Assembly: GCF_003732705.1 (NCBI RefSeq)
Contig: NZ_MOBR01000004.1
Location: forward strand, 248,001 to 312,000
Origin: Pseudomonas frederiksbergensis
GTDB taxonomy: Bacteria > Pseudomonadota > Gammaproteobacteria > Pseudomonadales > Pseudomonadaceae
DNA length: 64,000 nt
Reading direction: 5' to 3'
Shown piece after piece: positions 25,341 to 33,320 of the stretch; the stretch's first letter is position 1; every line of letters starts with the position of its first letter. The notes beneath the pieces were generated by a model. It was not told the origin of the DNA, did not search any database, and was given only the letters and a program-made list of their open reading frames with translations. The position numbers and the translations under genes were made by a program.

Positions 25341-26039
25341 ATGACTCAGTCCATTTGGAGCAAATTGTTCACGGCGCTGCGCGGCGGCGCCAGTGAAGTC
25401 GGCGAGTCCATCGTTGACCAACAGGCCCTGCGTATCCTCGACCAGGAAATTCGCGATGCTGACAGCGCCCTGGCTAACGCCAAGCGTGAGCTGGTCACCA
25501 TCATGGCCAAGCACAAACTGTCGGCAGATCGCGTGGCCGAGTACAACGCCAAGATCAAGGACCTGGAATCCAAGGCCATGGCCGCGATCCAGGCCAACCG
25601 CGAAGACTTGGCGATGGAAGTGGCCGAAGCCATTTCGACCCTGACCAACGAACTCGATGTCGAGCAGAAGCAGGCCACCGAATTCGGCGGTTACGCGGAC
25701 AACATGCGCAAAGACATCACCAAGGCCGAAAACCGCATCAAAAGCCTGCGCCAGCAAGTGGACATGGCCAAGGCTCGCGAAAGCGTACAGAAAGCCCAGG
25801 TCAGCGCTTCGATCGCCAGTGGCGGCGCCAACGGCAAGCTGGAAACCGCCGTCGGTACGTTGAATCGCCTGCAAGCCAAACAGCAGCAACGCGCCGCTGA
25901 ACTGGAAGCCCAGGACCAACTGGCCGACGCATCGACCGGCACTGATCTGGAACGCAAACTGCGCGAAGCAGGGATTACCCCTGACACCGGCAGCGCCAAT
26001 GCGATCCTGGAGCGCCTGAAGCAGAAATCGGCTGAGTAA
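25341..26039 (+). CDS. PspA/IM30 family protein (YjfJ-like)
   Basis: A 232-residue, almost wholly alpha-helical PspA/IM30 protein. The amphipathic N-terminal helix (IWSKLFTALRGGASEVGESI) suits membrane surface binding. Long coiled-coil helices follow (about residues 25-160), with a charged, Ala/Gln-rich C-terminal helix. PspA/IM30/Vipp1 proteins polymerise into ESCRT-III-like coats that stabilise damaged membranes. This one belongs to the YjfJ branch, which lacks linked pspBC or pspF. It lies between the DUF2170 and rhomboid genes in an eight-gene cluster. A REP pair follows its stop and may raise or separate expression of the first two genes. Confidence 0.92.
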   Translation: MTQSIWSKLFTALRGGASEVGESIVDQQALRILDQEIRDADSALANAKRELVTIMAKHKLSADRVAEYNAKIKDLESKAMAAIQANREDLAMEVAEAISTLTNELDVEQKQATEFGGYADNMRKDITKAENRIKSLRQQVDMAKARESVQKAQVSASIASGGANGKLETAVGTLNRLQAKQQQRAAELEAQDQLADASTGTDLERKLREAGITPDTGSANAILERLKQKSAE

Positions 26040-26074
26040 CTAACCCAGGCATTTCTTGCATGATGCAATAACCT

Positions 26075-26162
26075 GTGGGAGCGAGCCTGCTCGCGAATAG
26101 GGAGAGTCAGTCGACATCGTTGTTGCCTGACACACTGCCTTCGCGAGCAGGCTCGCTCCCAC
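26075..26162. repeat. Inverted REP pair, GTGGGAGC family, within the PspA cluster
   Basis: Arms GTGGGAGCGAGCCTGCTCGC and GCGAGCAGGCTCGCTCCCAC around a 48-bp loop lie between the PspA and rhomboid genes. It is the only large gap in an otherwise tight cluster, so it may uncouple the first two genes from the rest. Confidence 0.92.
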
Positions 26163-26214
26163 ATGGATTGCGCTGAAGTGATTGCTTTCTCTTTTGTTGG
26201 AGTCGAGGTCAAGG

Positions 26215-26778
26215 ATGGATGCCCTGAAGGGTTTCAAGATAATCGCCGGCCTGGCGATTTTCATGGTCGCGCTGCAAGTGCTCAACGCCGTCACCGGCTA
26301 CAGCCTTCTCGCATTTGGCCTGGTCCCGCGAACCCTCTACGGACTGCCCGGCATCCTCACTTCGCCTTTCCTCCACGCGTCTTTTTCGCACCTGAGCGCC
26401 AACCTGATTCCGTTTTTGATCCTCGGCATCCTGGTCATCATCGACGGGCTCAACCGCTTTATCGCCGTCAGCGCAATCATCATCGGGCTGGGCGGTTTGC
26501 TGGTGTGGCTGTTCGGGTTTTCCGGCGTGCACATCGGCGCCAGCAGCTGGGTGTTCGGGCTGTGGGCGTATATCCTGTCCCGCGCCTGGTTCCAGCACAG
26601 TTGGGGCAATTTGATCACCGCCGTTGTGGTCGCCTTGTTGTATGGCGGTCTGGTCTTTGGCTTTCTGCCTCGCCACGGGGTTTCCTTCGAAGGGCATCTC
26701 GCCGGAGCCTTCGCCGGATTTATTGCAGCCAAGGTACTTCTCTCGGCGCCCGGCAACAGGTTTAATGCCGCCCGGTAA
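26215..26778 (+). CDS. Rhomboid family intramembrane serine protease
   Basis: A 187-residue membrane protein with about six hydrophobic helices. All rhomboid landmarks are present: His54, His59 and Asn63 in HASFSHLSAN, the nucleophile Ser110 in GASS (the usual GASG with the last Gly replaced by Ser), and the catalytic His161 in EGHLAGAFAG. It should therefore be an active intramembrane protease. The ATG at 26215 follows GAGGTCAAGG; a longer frame would start in the REP region. The ion-channel gene follows immediately (its frame opens at the overlapping TAATG). The enteric yjf operons I know lack this gene. Candidate substrates are the single-anchor or multi-helix proteins of the same cluster. 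Confidence 0.85.
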   Translation: MDALKGFKIIAGLAIFMVALQVLNAVTGYSLLAFGLVPRTLYGLPGILTSPFLHASFSHLSANLIPFLILGILVIIDGLNRFIAVSAIIIGLGGLLVWLFGFSGVHIGASSWVFGLWAYILSRAWFQHSWGNLITAVVVALLYGGLVFGFLPRHGVSFEGHLAGAFAGFIAAKVLLSAPGNRFNAAR

Positions 26779-26837
26779 TGCAGATTCGGGCCGCGCGCAT
26801 TACCTGGAACGAGTATTCCCACGGAGTCAGGGACGTC

Positions 26838-27872
26838 ATGTCGATTTTTCTTTTATTACGCGTGTACGCCTCGACCTTCTTCCACCGTTTCGGCTGGGCA
26901 GGATTGGCGATTGCCTTGGGCATCCACCTGAGCACGGCTTATCTCGGCCTGGTGCTTCTGGGCGAACAACACCTCACCGCCCCCGCCACGTTTACCTACT
27001 TCTATCTCACCACCACGCTGACTGTCGGCTACGGCGATCTCGCGCCGCAAACCTCGGCCGGGCGCGTGTTTGTGGCTACCTGGGTCATGCTCGGGGGCAT
27101 TGCGCTGCTGACCGCAGCCATCGGCAAAACTACCAGCAGCGTCATCGATGTATGGAGAAAAGGCATGAAGGGCAAAGGCGATTTCACCGGCAAGTCCGGC
27201 CATACGGTGCTCATCGGCTGGGAAGGCGCGTCCAGCGAGCGGGTCATCGAGTTGCTGCTGGAGGATGAAACCTCCAACGATAACCTGATCGTCATTTGCG
27301 ACTGCGACCTTGAAGAAAACCCCATGCCGGGCAAAGCGGCCTTCATCAAAGGCGAAAGCCTGTCCTCCAGCGCATTGCTGCTGCGCGCCGGCGTCCCCGG
27401 GGCCGAACGCGTGCTGGTGCGCACCCATTCCGACGACCTGACCCTGGCCACCGTGCTGGCGGTCAATCAACTGAATCCGGTCGGACACGTGGTCGCGCAC
27501 TTCAATGAAAGCGAAATCGCCGCCCTCGCCAGCTCTTACGCGCCCAGCCTGGAATGCACCTCAAGCATGGCCATCGAAATGCTGGTGCGCGCCTCCCAGG
27601 ATCCGGGCTCCTCTGTCGTCATCAACGAGTTACTGTGTGTGGGCCAGGGCGCCACGCAATATCTGATGAAACTGCCCGAAGCCTATATGGCAACATTCGG
27701 TGAGCTGTATACGCAGATGAAAGAACGCCACAACGCCACCCTCATCGGCTACCGCGCCAAGGGTGCGCAACAACCTTCGATCAATCCGCCCAACGCCACG
27801 CGCATTGAGGGCGGTGAACTCTTCTACATCGCCTCCACTCGCCTCAAGGAAATCTCCAATGGGATGGTTTAA
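26838..27872 (+). CDS. Two-helix potassium channel with RCK/TrkA-N-like domain
   Basis: A 344-residue protein with two membrane helices (about residues 20-42 and 77-97) around a pore helix and a canonical potassium selectivity filter, TVGYGD (residues 62-67). The C-terminal part (from about residue 115) reads as an RCK/TrkA-N-like nucleotide-binding domain (GHTVLIGWEG, NDNLIVICDCDLEE, RVLVRTHSDDLTLATVLAVN), so gating by a ligand is likely. MSIFLLLRVYASTFF is taken as the start; an alternative ATG at 26778 overlaps the rhomboid stop and would add 20 residues. The gene overlaps DUF2491 by 14 bases, placing it firmly in the PspA operon. Confidence 0.88.
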   Translation: MSIFLLLRVYASTFFHRFGWAGLAIALGIHLSTAYLGLVLLGEQHLTAPATFTYFYLTTTLTVGYGDLAPQTSAGRVFVATWVMLGGIALLTAAIGKTTSSVIDVWRKGMKGKGDFTGKSGHTVLIGWEGASSERVIELLLEDETSNDNLIVICDCDLEENPMPGKAAFIKGESLSSSALLLRAGVPGAERVLVRTHSDDLTLATVLAVNQLNPVGHVVAHFNESEIAALASSYAPSLECTSSMAIEMLVRASQDPGSSVVINELLCVGQGATQYLMKLPEAYMATFGELYTQMKERHNATLIGYRAKGAQQPSINPPNATRIEGGELFYIASTRLKEISNGMV

Positions 27873-28545
27873 ACAGTTGATGGGGCTTGAGGCCCCGGCC
27901 CCGAGTTCCAACTCAAACCCGAACTCGAAGTGGACAGACAATCACACCGCGCCGGTTGTCGGCCCGCTGGGTCTGGCCCAAGGCAAGGGCGTGATGTTCG
28001 ACAGCACCCTGAAATTGCTGCTCGACGAAAAAACCACCGTGACCATCCCCGGCTCCCAGCAGATCTGGAGCGTCGGCCATGTCGATCTCGGCCAGTCGAC
28101 CTGGCTGTCGCGCTATTACATGAACGATGAAGACTACTGGCTGCAAGTGCACACCACCGGCGAGATCGATGGGCAGGTCGAGTCGGTGATCCTGTTCAAT
28201 TACCTCAGTTATGTGACCATCACCAGCGAAGCGGAATTGCGTCGGCTGGCAGGTCCGCAAAGCCTGATCGGCATGCCGACCTACACCCACAACGGCGTCG
28301 AATACACCCGTGAATGGGGCACCGAGGAGGGTCAAACGGAACTGGTTCCCCTCAGCGAACACGTGAGCAATCCGGACGACTCCTACACCATCGAGCACCG
28401 TTCGATGCTGTATGCCCGCGACACCGGCCTGACCGATCGCCGCGAGTTGCTGCTGTTTTCCGTGGAGGAAGACGCGCAAGGCACCATCAGCCTGAGCACC
28501 TCGCTGGGTATTTCGCTGTACACCACCGACTTGAACTCTCTTTAA
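27859..28545 (+). CDS. DUF2491 family protein (YjfK-like)
   Basis: A 228-residue soluble protein of the DUF2491 family. After a short N terminus (MGWFKQLMGLE) and a Ser/Asn-rich linker comes a beta-rich domain (about residues 35-225) with VGHVDLGQSTWLSRYYMNDEDYWLQV and a Glu/Asp-rich middle. Its function is not known; it regularly travels with PspA-type and DUF350/DUF1190 genes. The start overlaps the channel gene by 14 bases and the stop lies 14 bases before the DUF350 gene, so expression is coupled. Confidence 0.85.
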   Translation: MGWFKQLMGLEAPAPSSNSNPNSKWTDNHTAPVVGPLGLAQGKGVMFDSTLKLLLDEKTTVTIPGSQQIWSVGHVDLGQSTWLSRYYMNDEDYWLQVHTTGEIDGQVESVILFNYLSYVTITSEAELRRLAGPQSLIGMPTYTHNGVEYTREWGTEEGQTELVPLSEHVSNPDDSYTIEHRSMLYARDTGLTDRRELLLFSVEEDAQGTISLSTSLGISLYTTDLNSL

Positions 28546-28559
28546 AAAGGAAGATTCCC

Positions 28560-28988
28560 ATGCTTGAAGCGCTCTCCATTTCCTTGAACAAGGCCGCCGT
28601 CCTCGGGTTTGTTTCGTACATCCTCGGCGCCGCCGTGTTGTTCGCGCTGTTCCAGTTCATCTACACCCGCATTACGCCGCACAAGGAGTTCGAACTGATT
28701 CGCTCCGGCAACGTCGCGGCGGCGATTGCCCTGGGTGGCGCGATCATCGGTTTCGCCATTCCCGCGAGTAATGTGATTGCCTATTCGATCAACATCCTCG
28801 ACTTCGTGGTCTGGGCCGTGATTGCAGCCTTCGTCCAGTTGCTGGCATTCCTGATGACCAGCCTGGTGCTCAAGGGCACGTCCGAGCGCATCCGCAATGG
28901 TGAAATCGCTGCCGGCATCTATGTGGCAGCCGTGGCCATCAGCGTCGGCATGCTCAACGCCGCGTGCATGACCCCTTCCCAGAACTGA
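28560..28988 (+). CDS. DUF350 inner-membrane protein (YjfL-like)
   Basis: A 142-residue inner-membrane protein of the DUF350 family. Four hydrophobic helices lie at about residues 13-35, 50-70, 78-100 and 115-135, arranged as two two-helix repeats. The polar motif ELIRSGNVAAAIALGGAI in the first repeat is echoed by ERIRNGEIAAGIYVAAVAI in the second, showing internal duplication. The role is unknown, though comparative studies place the family with PspA-like membrane-stress modules. A GGAAG site lies upstream. It sits between DUF2491 and the DUF1190 lipoprotein. Confidence 0.88.
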   Translation: MLEALSISLNKAAVLGFVSYILGAAVLFALFQFIYTRITPHKEFELIRSGNVAAAIALGGAIIGFAIPASNVIAYSINILDFVVWAVIAAFVQLLAFLMTSLVLKGTSERIRNGEIAAGIYVAAVAISVGMLNAACMTPSQN

Positions 28989-29007
28989 GCGCGACACGGA
29001 GATTGTG

Positions 29008-29733
29008 ATGAAACGAAGCAAGTACGTTCAGCTCTCGCTGGCCGCGTCGGTCGCCATGGCGATCTCAGGCTGCGGGCCGACGGAAAAAACCTACCCGGTG
29101 CAGAAGAAATACAACTTCCAGTCCGTTCAGCAGTGTGCCGATGAGAAGCTGCCGGTAGACGTCTGCTCCGACGCCTACATGAAGGCCATGGCCGAACATC
29201 GCCGCATTGCGCCGGTGTACGACAACCAGGCCGACTGCGACGCTGACTTTGTCCCCGACTGGTGCCAGCAGGATTCCGCCGGCAAGTTCATCCCCAAGCT
29301 CGGCGGTTTCGAACTGAACGCCGAAGGCGAAGTGACGCAATCCCAAGTGGACGCCGCGAAGGCTCAATTGCCAGCCTCGGAAGCGAGCGCGGCCGGTTCG
29401 GGCTTCTCCGGCAGCAGCCTGCTGACCGGTTTGCTGATCGGCAACATGCTGAGCAGCAACCGCAACAGCTACTACTCCGAGCCGGTGTATCGCTACCGTG
29501 ATGATCGCGGCGGTTACTCGAACTCAACGCTCGCCCAGCGGGTCTCGACCGGCTCGACCTTTAACCGGTCCAATCAGGCGCGCTACGGCAGCAGCAACTA
29601 CAGCGACACCATCACCCGCAGCAAGGCGGCGACGGTTGCCTCGGCCACCTCTCGCGGCGGCTTCGGCAGCCAGGCCAGTGCACGCAGTGGCTGGGGCGGA
29701 TCGAGCAAGAGTTCTGGCGGCTCGAGCAGTTAA
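29008..29733 (+). CDS. DUF1190 lipoprotein (YjfM-like)
   Basis: A 241-residue exported lipoprotein with a signal peptide ending in the lipobox ISGC (lipidated Cys22). The conserved DUF1190 segment (about residues 35-100) carries four further cysteines (QQCADE, VDVCSD, ADCDAD, PDWCQQ), which could form disulphides in the periplasm. The C-terminal 100 residues are low-complexity, rich in Ser, Gly, Arg and Tyr (RYRDDRGGYSNST, GGFGSQASARSG), and end SSKSSGGSSS. The codon before the ATG is GTG and a GGAG lies upstream. It precedes the ATP-grasp ligase gene by 11 bases, and could be a target of that enzyme only if modified before export. Confidence 0.87.
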   Translation: MKRSKYVQLSLAASVAMAISGCGPTEKTYPVQKKYNFQSVQQCADEKLPVDVCSDAYMKAMAEHRRIAPVYDNQADCDADFVPDWCQQDSAGKFIPKLGGFELNAEGEVTQSQVDAAKAQLPASEASAAGSGFSGSSLLTGLLIGNMLSSNRNSYYSEPVYRYRDDRGGYSNSTLAQRVSTGSTFNRSNQARYGSSNYSDTITRSKAATVASATSRGGFGSQASARSGWGGSSKSSGGSSS

Positions 29734-29744
29734 GGAGCAGGGCC

Positions 29745-30902
29745 ATGAAGAAAATCCTCTGCGCCGAGCGTCATGACTGGAAACAGACTGCCGAAAGCCT
29801 CGGCTTTATGTTCCACACCATCGACGACGAACCCTATTGGGACGAGAGCGCGTATTACCAGTTCACGCTCAAGCAGATCGAGAACGATCTGGAAGACCCG
29901 ACCACCGAGCTGCATGACATGTGCATGGACCTGGTGGCCCGCGTGGTGCAGAGCGAGGAATTGCTGGAGCGCTTGAGCATTCCCGCGCCGTTCTTCGACC
30001 TGGTTCGCACTTCATGGCTCGAAGGCCACCCGCATTTGTACGGGCGCATGGATTTCTCCTACAACGGCACGGGGCCGGCCAAGTTGCTGGAACTCAACTA
30101 CGACACGCCGACCAGTCTGTATGAAGCGGCGGCGTTTCAGTGGGGCTGGCTGGAACAATGCATCGAACGCGGTCTGCTGCCCAAGCACGCCGACCAGTTC
30201 AACAGCATCGACACCAAGCTGCATCAGGCTTTTGCTCAGTTGCAGCTGACGAAGCCGTTCTACTTCGCCTCGATGAAAGACTCGGTCGAAGACAAAGGCA
30301 CCACCGATTACTTGCGCCTGATCGCAGAAAAGGTCGGTATCGAATCCCGCCACATCGATCTCGAAGACATTGGCCTGACCAGTGACGGACGTTTCGTCGA
30401 TCTGGAAGATCGCTGGATCCCGCACCTGTTCAAGCTGCACGCCTGGGAATTCATCTTCCACGAACCGTTTGGTGCCGCGATCGCTCAGAGCGATACGCAG
30501 TTTTTCGAACCCGCCTGGAAATCGATCATCTCCAACAAGGGCATCCTGCCGTTGCTGTGGGAGTTCAACAAAGGTCACCCGAACCTGCTCGCGGCGCACG
30601 TGGATACCGACCCGAATAAAGCCGTGCCAAAAGGTTGGGTACGCAAACCCTACTTCTCCCGGGAAGGCGCCAACATCGAGCTGCAAACCGCCGATGGTCT
30701 GATCGTGAAAGAGGACGGGCCCTACACGGATGCGCCGTTTATCCTTCAAGAGTTTGCCCCGTTGCCCCGGTTTGGCGACAGCTTCACGCTGGTGGGCTCG
30801 TGGGTGATTGGCGACCAAGCCGCCGGCATCGGCGTACGGGAAGACAACAGCTTGATCACCAAGGATTCAAGCCGGTTTTTGCCGCACCTGATCCTCGATT
30901 GA
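29745..30902 (+). CDS. Glutathionylspermidine-synthase-like ATP-grasp ligase (YjfC-like)
   Basis: A 385-residue ATP-grasp protein matching the synthetase domain of glutathionylspermidine synthase. Conserved landmarks include YPV-type open sheet remnants near the N terminus, MDFSYNGTGPAKLLELNYDTPTSL, ILPLLWEFNKGHPNLLAAH, KPYFSREGANIEL and the final GIGVREDNSLITKD with metal and phosphate contacts. The amidase domain of E. coli GspSA is absent, as in YjfC and YgiC. It should couple ATP hydrolysis to amide-bond formation, but the acid and amine partners are unknown. It closes the PspA cluster and is followed by a terminator. Confidence 0.9.
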   Translation: MKKILCAERHDWKQTAESLGFMFHTIDDEPYWDESAYYQFTLKQIENDLEDPTTELHDMCMDLVARVVQSEELLERLSIPAPFFDLVRTSWLEGHPHLYGRMDFSYNGTGPAKLLELNYDTPTSLYEAAAFQWGWLEQCIERGLLPKHADQFNSIDTKLHQAFAQLQLTKPFYFASMKDSVEDKGTTDYLRLIAEKVGIESRHIDLEDIGLTSDGRFVDLEDRWIPHLFKLHAWEFIFHEPFGAAIAQSDTQFFEPAWKSIISNKGILPLLWEFNKGHPNLLAAHVDTDPNKAVPKGWVRKPYFSREGANIELQTADGLIVKEDGPYTDAPFILQEFAPLPRFGDSFTLVGSWVIGDQAAGIGVREDNSLITKDSSRFLPHLILD

Positions 30903-30924
30903 TCGGTACTTCACTTATAAAAAC

Positions 30925-30948
30925 GCCCGGTGCCGTGCATCGGGCTTT
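30925..30948 (+). terminator. Terminator of the PspA/rhomboid/channel cluster
   Basis: GCCCGGTGC-CGT-GCATCGGGC makes a nine-pair stem with one G-U pair, preceded by an A-run and followed by TTTC. It separates the cluster from the YcaO gene. Confidence 0.78.
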
Positions 30949-31046
30949 CGGGTGAAACAGGTTCTGGACCCGACAACGACAAGACATACGTCTGAAAAGC
31001 CGGATAATGGCGGCCAATTCGTCTGCCGTTATGCTGGTAATCCCCC

Positions 31047-33251
31047 ATGGAAATCAAGGTCAACTTTCTCGACAACCTTCGACTTGAAGCCAAGTTCGAC
31101 GACTTCACGGTGGTGGCCGATCAACCTATCCGCTACAAGGGCGATGGTTCGGCACCGGGTCCGTTCGATTATTTCCTGGCTTCGTCGGCGTTGTGTGCGG
31201 CTTATTTCGTGAAGTTGTACTGCGACACTCGCAGTATTCCCACCGAAAACATCCGCCTGTCGCAGAACAACATTGTTGATCCGGAAAACCGCTACAACCA
31301 GATTTTCAAGATTCAGGTCGAGTTGCCGGCGGATATCTCCGACAAGGACCGCCAGGGCATCCTGCGCTCCATCGACCGCTGCACCGTGAAAAAAGTGGTG
31401 CAAGCCGGGCCTGAGTTTGTGATCGGGGAAGTCGATAACCTCGACGCCGACGCCCAGGCGTTGTTGATGCCGGCGTCCAGTTCAGAGGCGAGCACCTTTA
31501 TCGCCGGCAAGGACCTGCCGCTGGAGCAGACCATCGCCAACATGTCAGCCATTCTGGCTGACTTGGGCATGAAGATTGAAATCGCTTCGTGGCGCAATAT
31601 CGTACCCAACGTGTGGTCGCTGCACATCCGCGATGCGCACTCGCCGATGTGTTTCACCAACGGCAAGGGCGCGACCAAAGAAGGCGCGTTGGCATCGGCA
31701 CTGGGCGAGTTTATCGAGCGCCTGAACTGCAACTTCTTCTACAACGACCAGTTCTGGGGCGAAGACATCGCCAACGCGCCGTTTGTGCATTACCCGGACG
31801 AACGCTGGTTCAAGCCTGGCCGCAAAAACGCGCTGCCAACTGAAATTCTCGACGAGTACTGCCTGAAGATTTACAACCGCGACGGCGAGCTGCGTGGTTC
31901 CCATCTGATCGACACCAACTCGGGCAACGAAGAGCGCGGCATCTGCTCGCTGCCGTATGTGCGCCAGTCCGACGGCGAGGTGGTGTATTTCCCGTCCAAC
32001 CTGATCGAAAACCTGTTCCTGAGCAACGGCATGAGTGCCGGTAATACGCTGGCCGAAGCTCAGGTGCAGTGCCTGTCGGAGATCTTCGAGCGCGCGGTCA
32101 AACGCGAAATCATCGAAGGCGAATTCGCCCTGCCAGATGTGCCGGCCGAGGTGCTGGCGAAATACCCAGGGATCCTGGCCGGGATCCAGGCGCTGGAAGA
32201 ACAAGGCTTCCCCGTATTGGTGAAGGATGCGTCCCTGGGCGGTGAGTTCCCGGTGATGTGCGTCACGTTGATGAACCCGCGCACTGGCGGTGTGTTCGCC
32301 TCGTTCGGCGCACACCCGAGTCTGGAAGTGGCGCTGGAACGCAGCCTCACCGAATTGTTGCAGGGCCGCAGCTTCGAAGGCCTCAACGACCTGCCGCAGC
32401 CGACCTTTGAAGGTCATGCGGTGACCGAGCCGAACAACTTCGTCGAGCACTTTATCGACTCCAGCGGCGTGGTGTCGTGGCGCTTCTTCAGCGCCAAGTC
32501 GGATTACGAATTCGTGGAGTGGGACTTCTCCGGCCAGGGTGAAAACTCGAACGCCGAGGAAGCCGCGACCTTGTTCGGCATTCTCAAAGGCATGGGCAAA
32601 GAATCGTACATGGCGGTCTACGAGCACATCGGCGCAACGGCGTGCCGCATCCTGGTGCCGGACTACTCGGAAATCTATCCCGCCGACGATCTGATCTGGG
32701 ACAACACCAACAAGGCACTGTTCTTCCGCGCCGACATCCTCAACCTGCATCGCCTGGACGAAGACGAACTGCAAGCGCTGGTTGAGCGCCTGGTGGAAAG
32801 CGAGCTGGACGACTACACCGACATCACCTCGTTGATCGGCATCGAATTTGACGACAACACGGCGTGGGGTCAGCTGACGATCCTGGAGTTGAAGCTGCTG
32901 ATCTATCTCGCCCTGCAGCAATATGAAGAGGCGAAAGAAGCGGTGGAAATGTTCCTGCAGTACAACGACAACACGGTGGAACGTGGTTTGTTCTACCAGG
33001 CGGTCAATGTGGTGCTGGAGATGAAACTGGACGAAGACCTGGAACTGGAAGACTACGAGGCCAATTTCCGACGGATGTTTGGCAACGAGCGCACGGAAGC
33101 AGCGATCGGCTCGGTGGACGGCAGCGTGCGCTTCCACGGCTTGACGCCGACCAGCATGAAACTGGAGGGGCTCGACCGGCACCTGCGGTTGATCGACAGC
33201 TACAAGAAGCTGCACACGGCACGGGCCAATGTGACCGCTTCAGCCCGTTAA
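31047..33251 (+). CDS. OsmC-YcaO fusion protein
   Basis: A 734-residue two-domain protein. Residues 1 to about 140 are an OsmC domain with the two cysteines expected of that peroxidase fold (Cys50 in SSALCAAY and Cys112 in IDRCTV). From about 155 comes a YcaO domain with ATP-binding acidic motifs (ALGEFIERLN, QCLSEIFERAVKREI), and the C-terminal 150 residues are the helical TPR-like tail of E. coli YcaO. YcaO enzymes activate amides with ATP; E. coli YcaO aids RimO in methylthiolating Asp89 of ribosomal protein S12. There is no thiazole/oxazole-peptide gene nearby, so the housekeeping YcaO role is favoured. It stands alone, ending at a strong terminator. Confidence 0.9.
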   Translation: MEIKVNFLDNLRLEAKFDDFTVVADQPIRYKGDGSAPGPFDYFLASSALCAAYFVKLYCDTRSIPTENIRLSQNNIVDPENRYNQIFKIQVELPADISDKDRQGILRSIDRCTVKKVVQAGPEFVIGEVDNLDADAQALLMPASSSEASTFIAGKDLPLEQTIANMSAILADLGMKIEIASWRNIVPNVWSLHIRDAHSPMCFTNGKGATKEGALASALGEFIERLNCNFFYNDQFWGEDIANAPFVHYPDERWFKPGRKNALPTEILDEYCLKIYNRDGELRGSHLIDTNSGNEERGICSLPYVRQSDGEVVYFPSNLIENLFLSNGMSAGNTLAEAQVQCLSEIFERAVKREIIEGEFALPDVPAEVLAKYPGILAGIQALEEQGFPVLVKDASLGGEFPVMCVTLMNPRTGGVFASFGAHPSLEVALERSLTELLQGRSFEGLNDLPQPTFEGHAVTEPNNFVEHFIDSSGVVSWRFFSAKSDYEFVEWDFSGQGENSNAEEAATLFGILKGMGKESYMAVYEHIGATACRILVPDYSEIYPADDLIWDNTNKALFFRADILNLHRLDEDELQALVERLVESELDDYTDITSLIGIEFDDNTAWGQLTILELKLLIYLALQQYEEAKEAVEMFLQYNDNTVERGLFYQAVNVVLEMKLDEDLELEDYEANFRRMFGNERTEAAIGSVDGSVRFHGLTPTSMKLEGLDRHLRLIDSYKKLHTARANVTASAR

Positions 33252-33262
33252 ACAGCGCCCAC

Positions 33263-33294
33263 AAAAAAGCGAAGCCAGATGGCTTCGCTTTTTT
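33263..33294. terminator. Bidirectional terminator between ycaO-like gene and ssb
   Basis: A perfect inverted repeat AAAAAAGCGAAGCC-AGAT-GGCTTCGCTTTTTT gives a GC stem flanked by A6 and T6. It can end transcripts from both convergent genes. Confidence 0.93.
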
Positions 33295-33320
33295 GTTTAC
33301 GGTTCTGAAAAAGCTGCGGA

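Noticed and set aside
31047..33251. Thiazole/oxazole-modified peptide biosynthesis locus because of YcaO
   Set aside because: No precursor peptide, dehydrogenase or protease partner is adjacent; OsmC and TPR-like regions indicate the housekeeping YcaO type.
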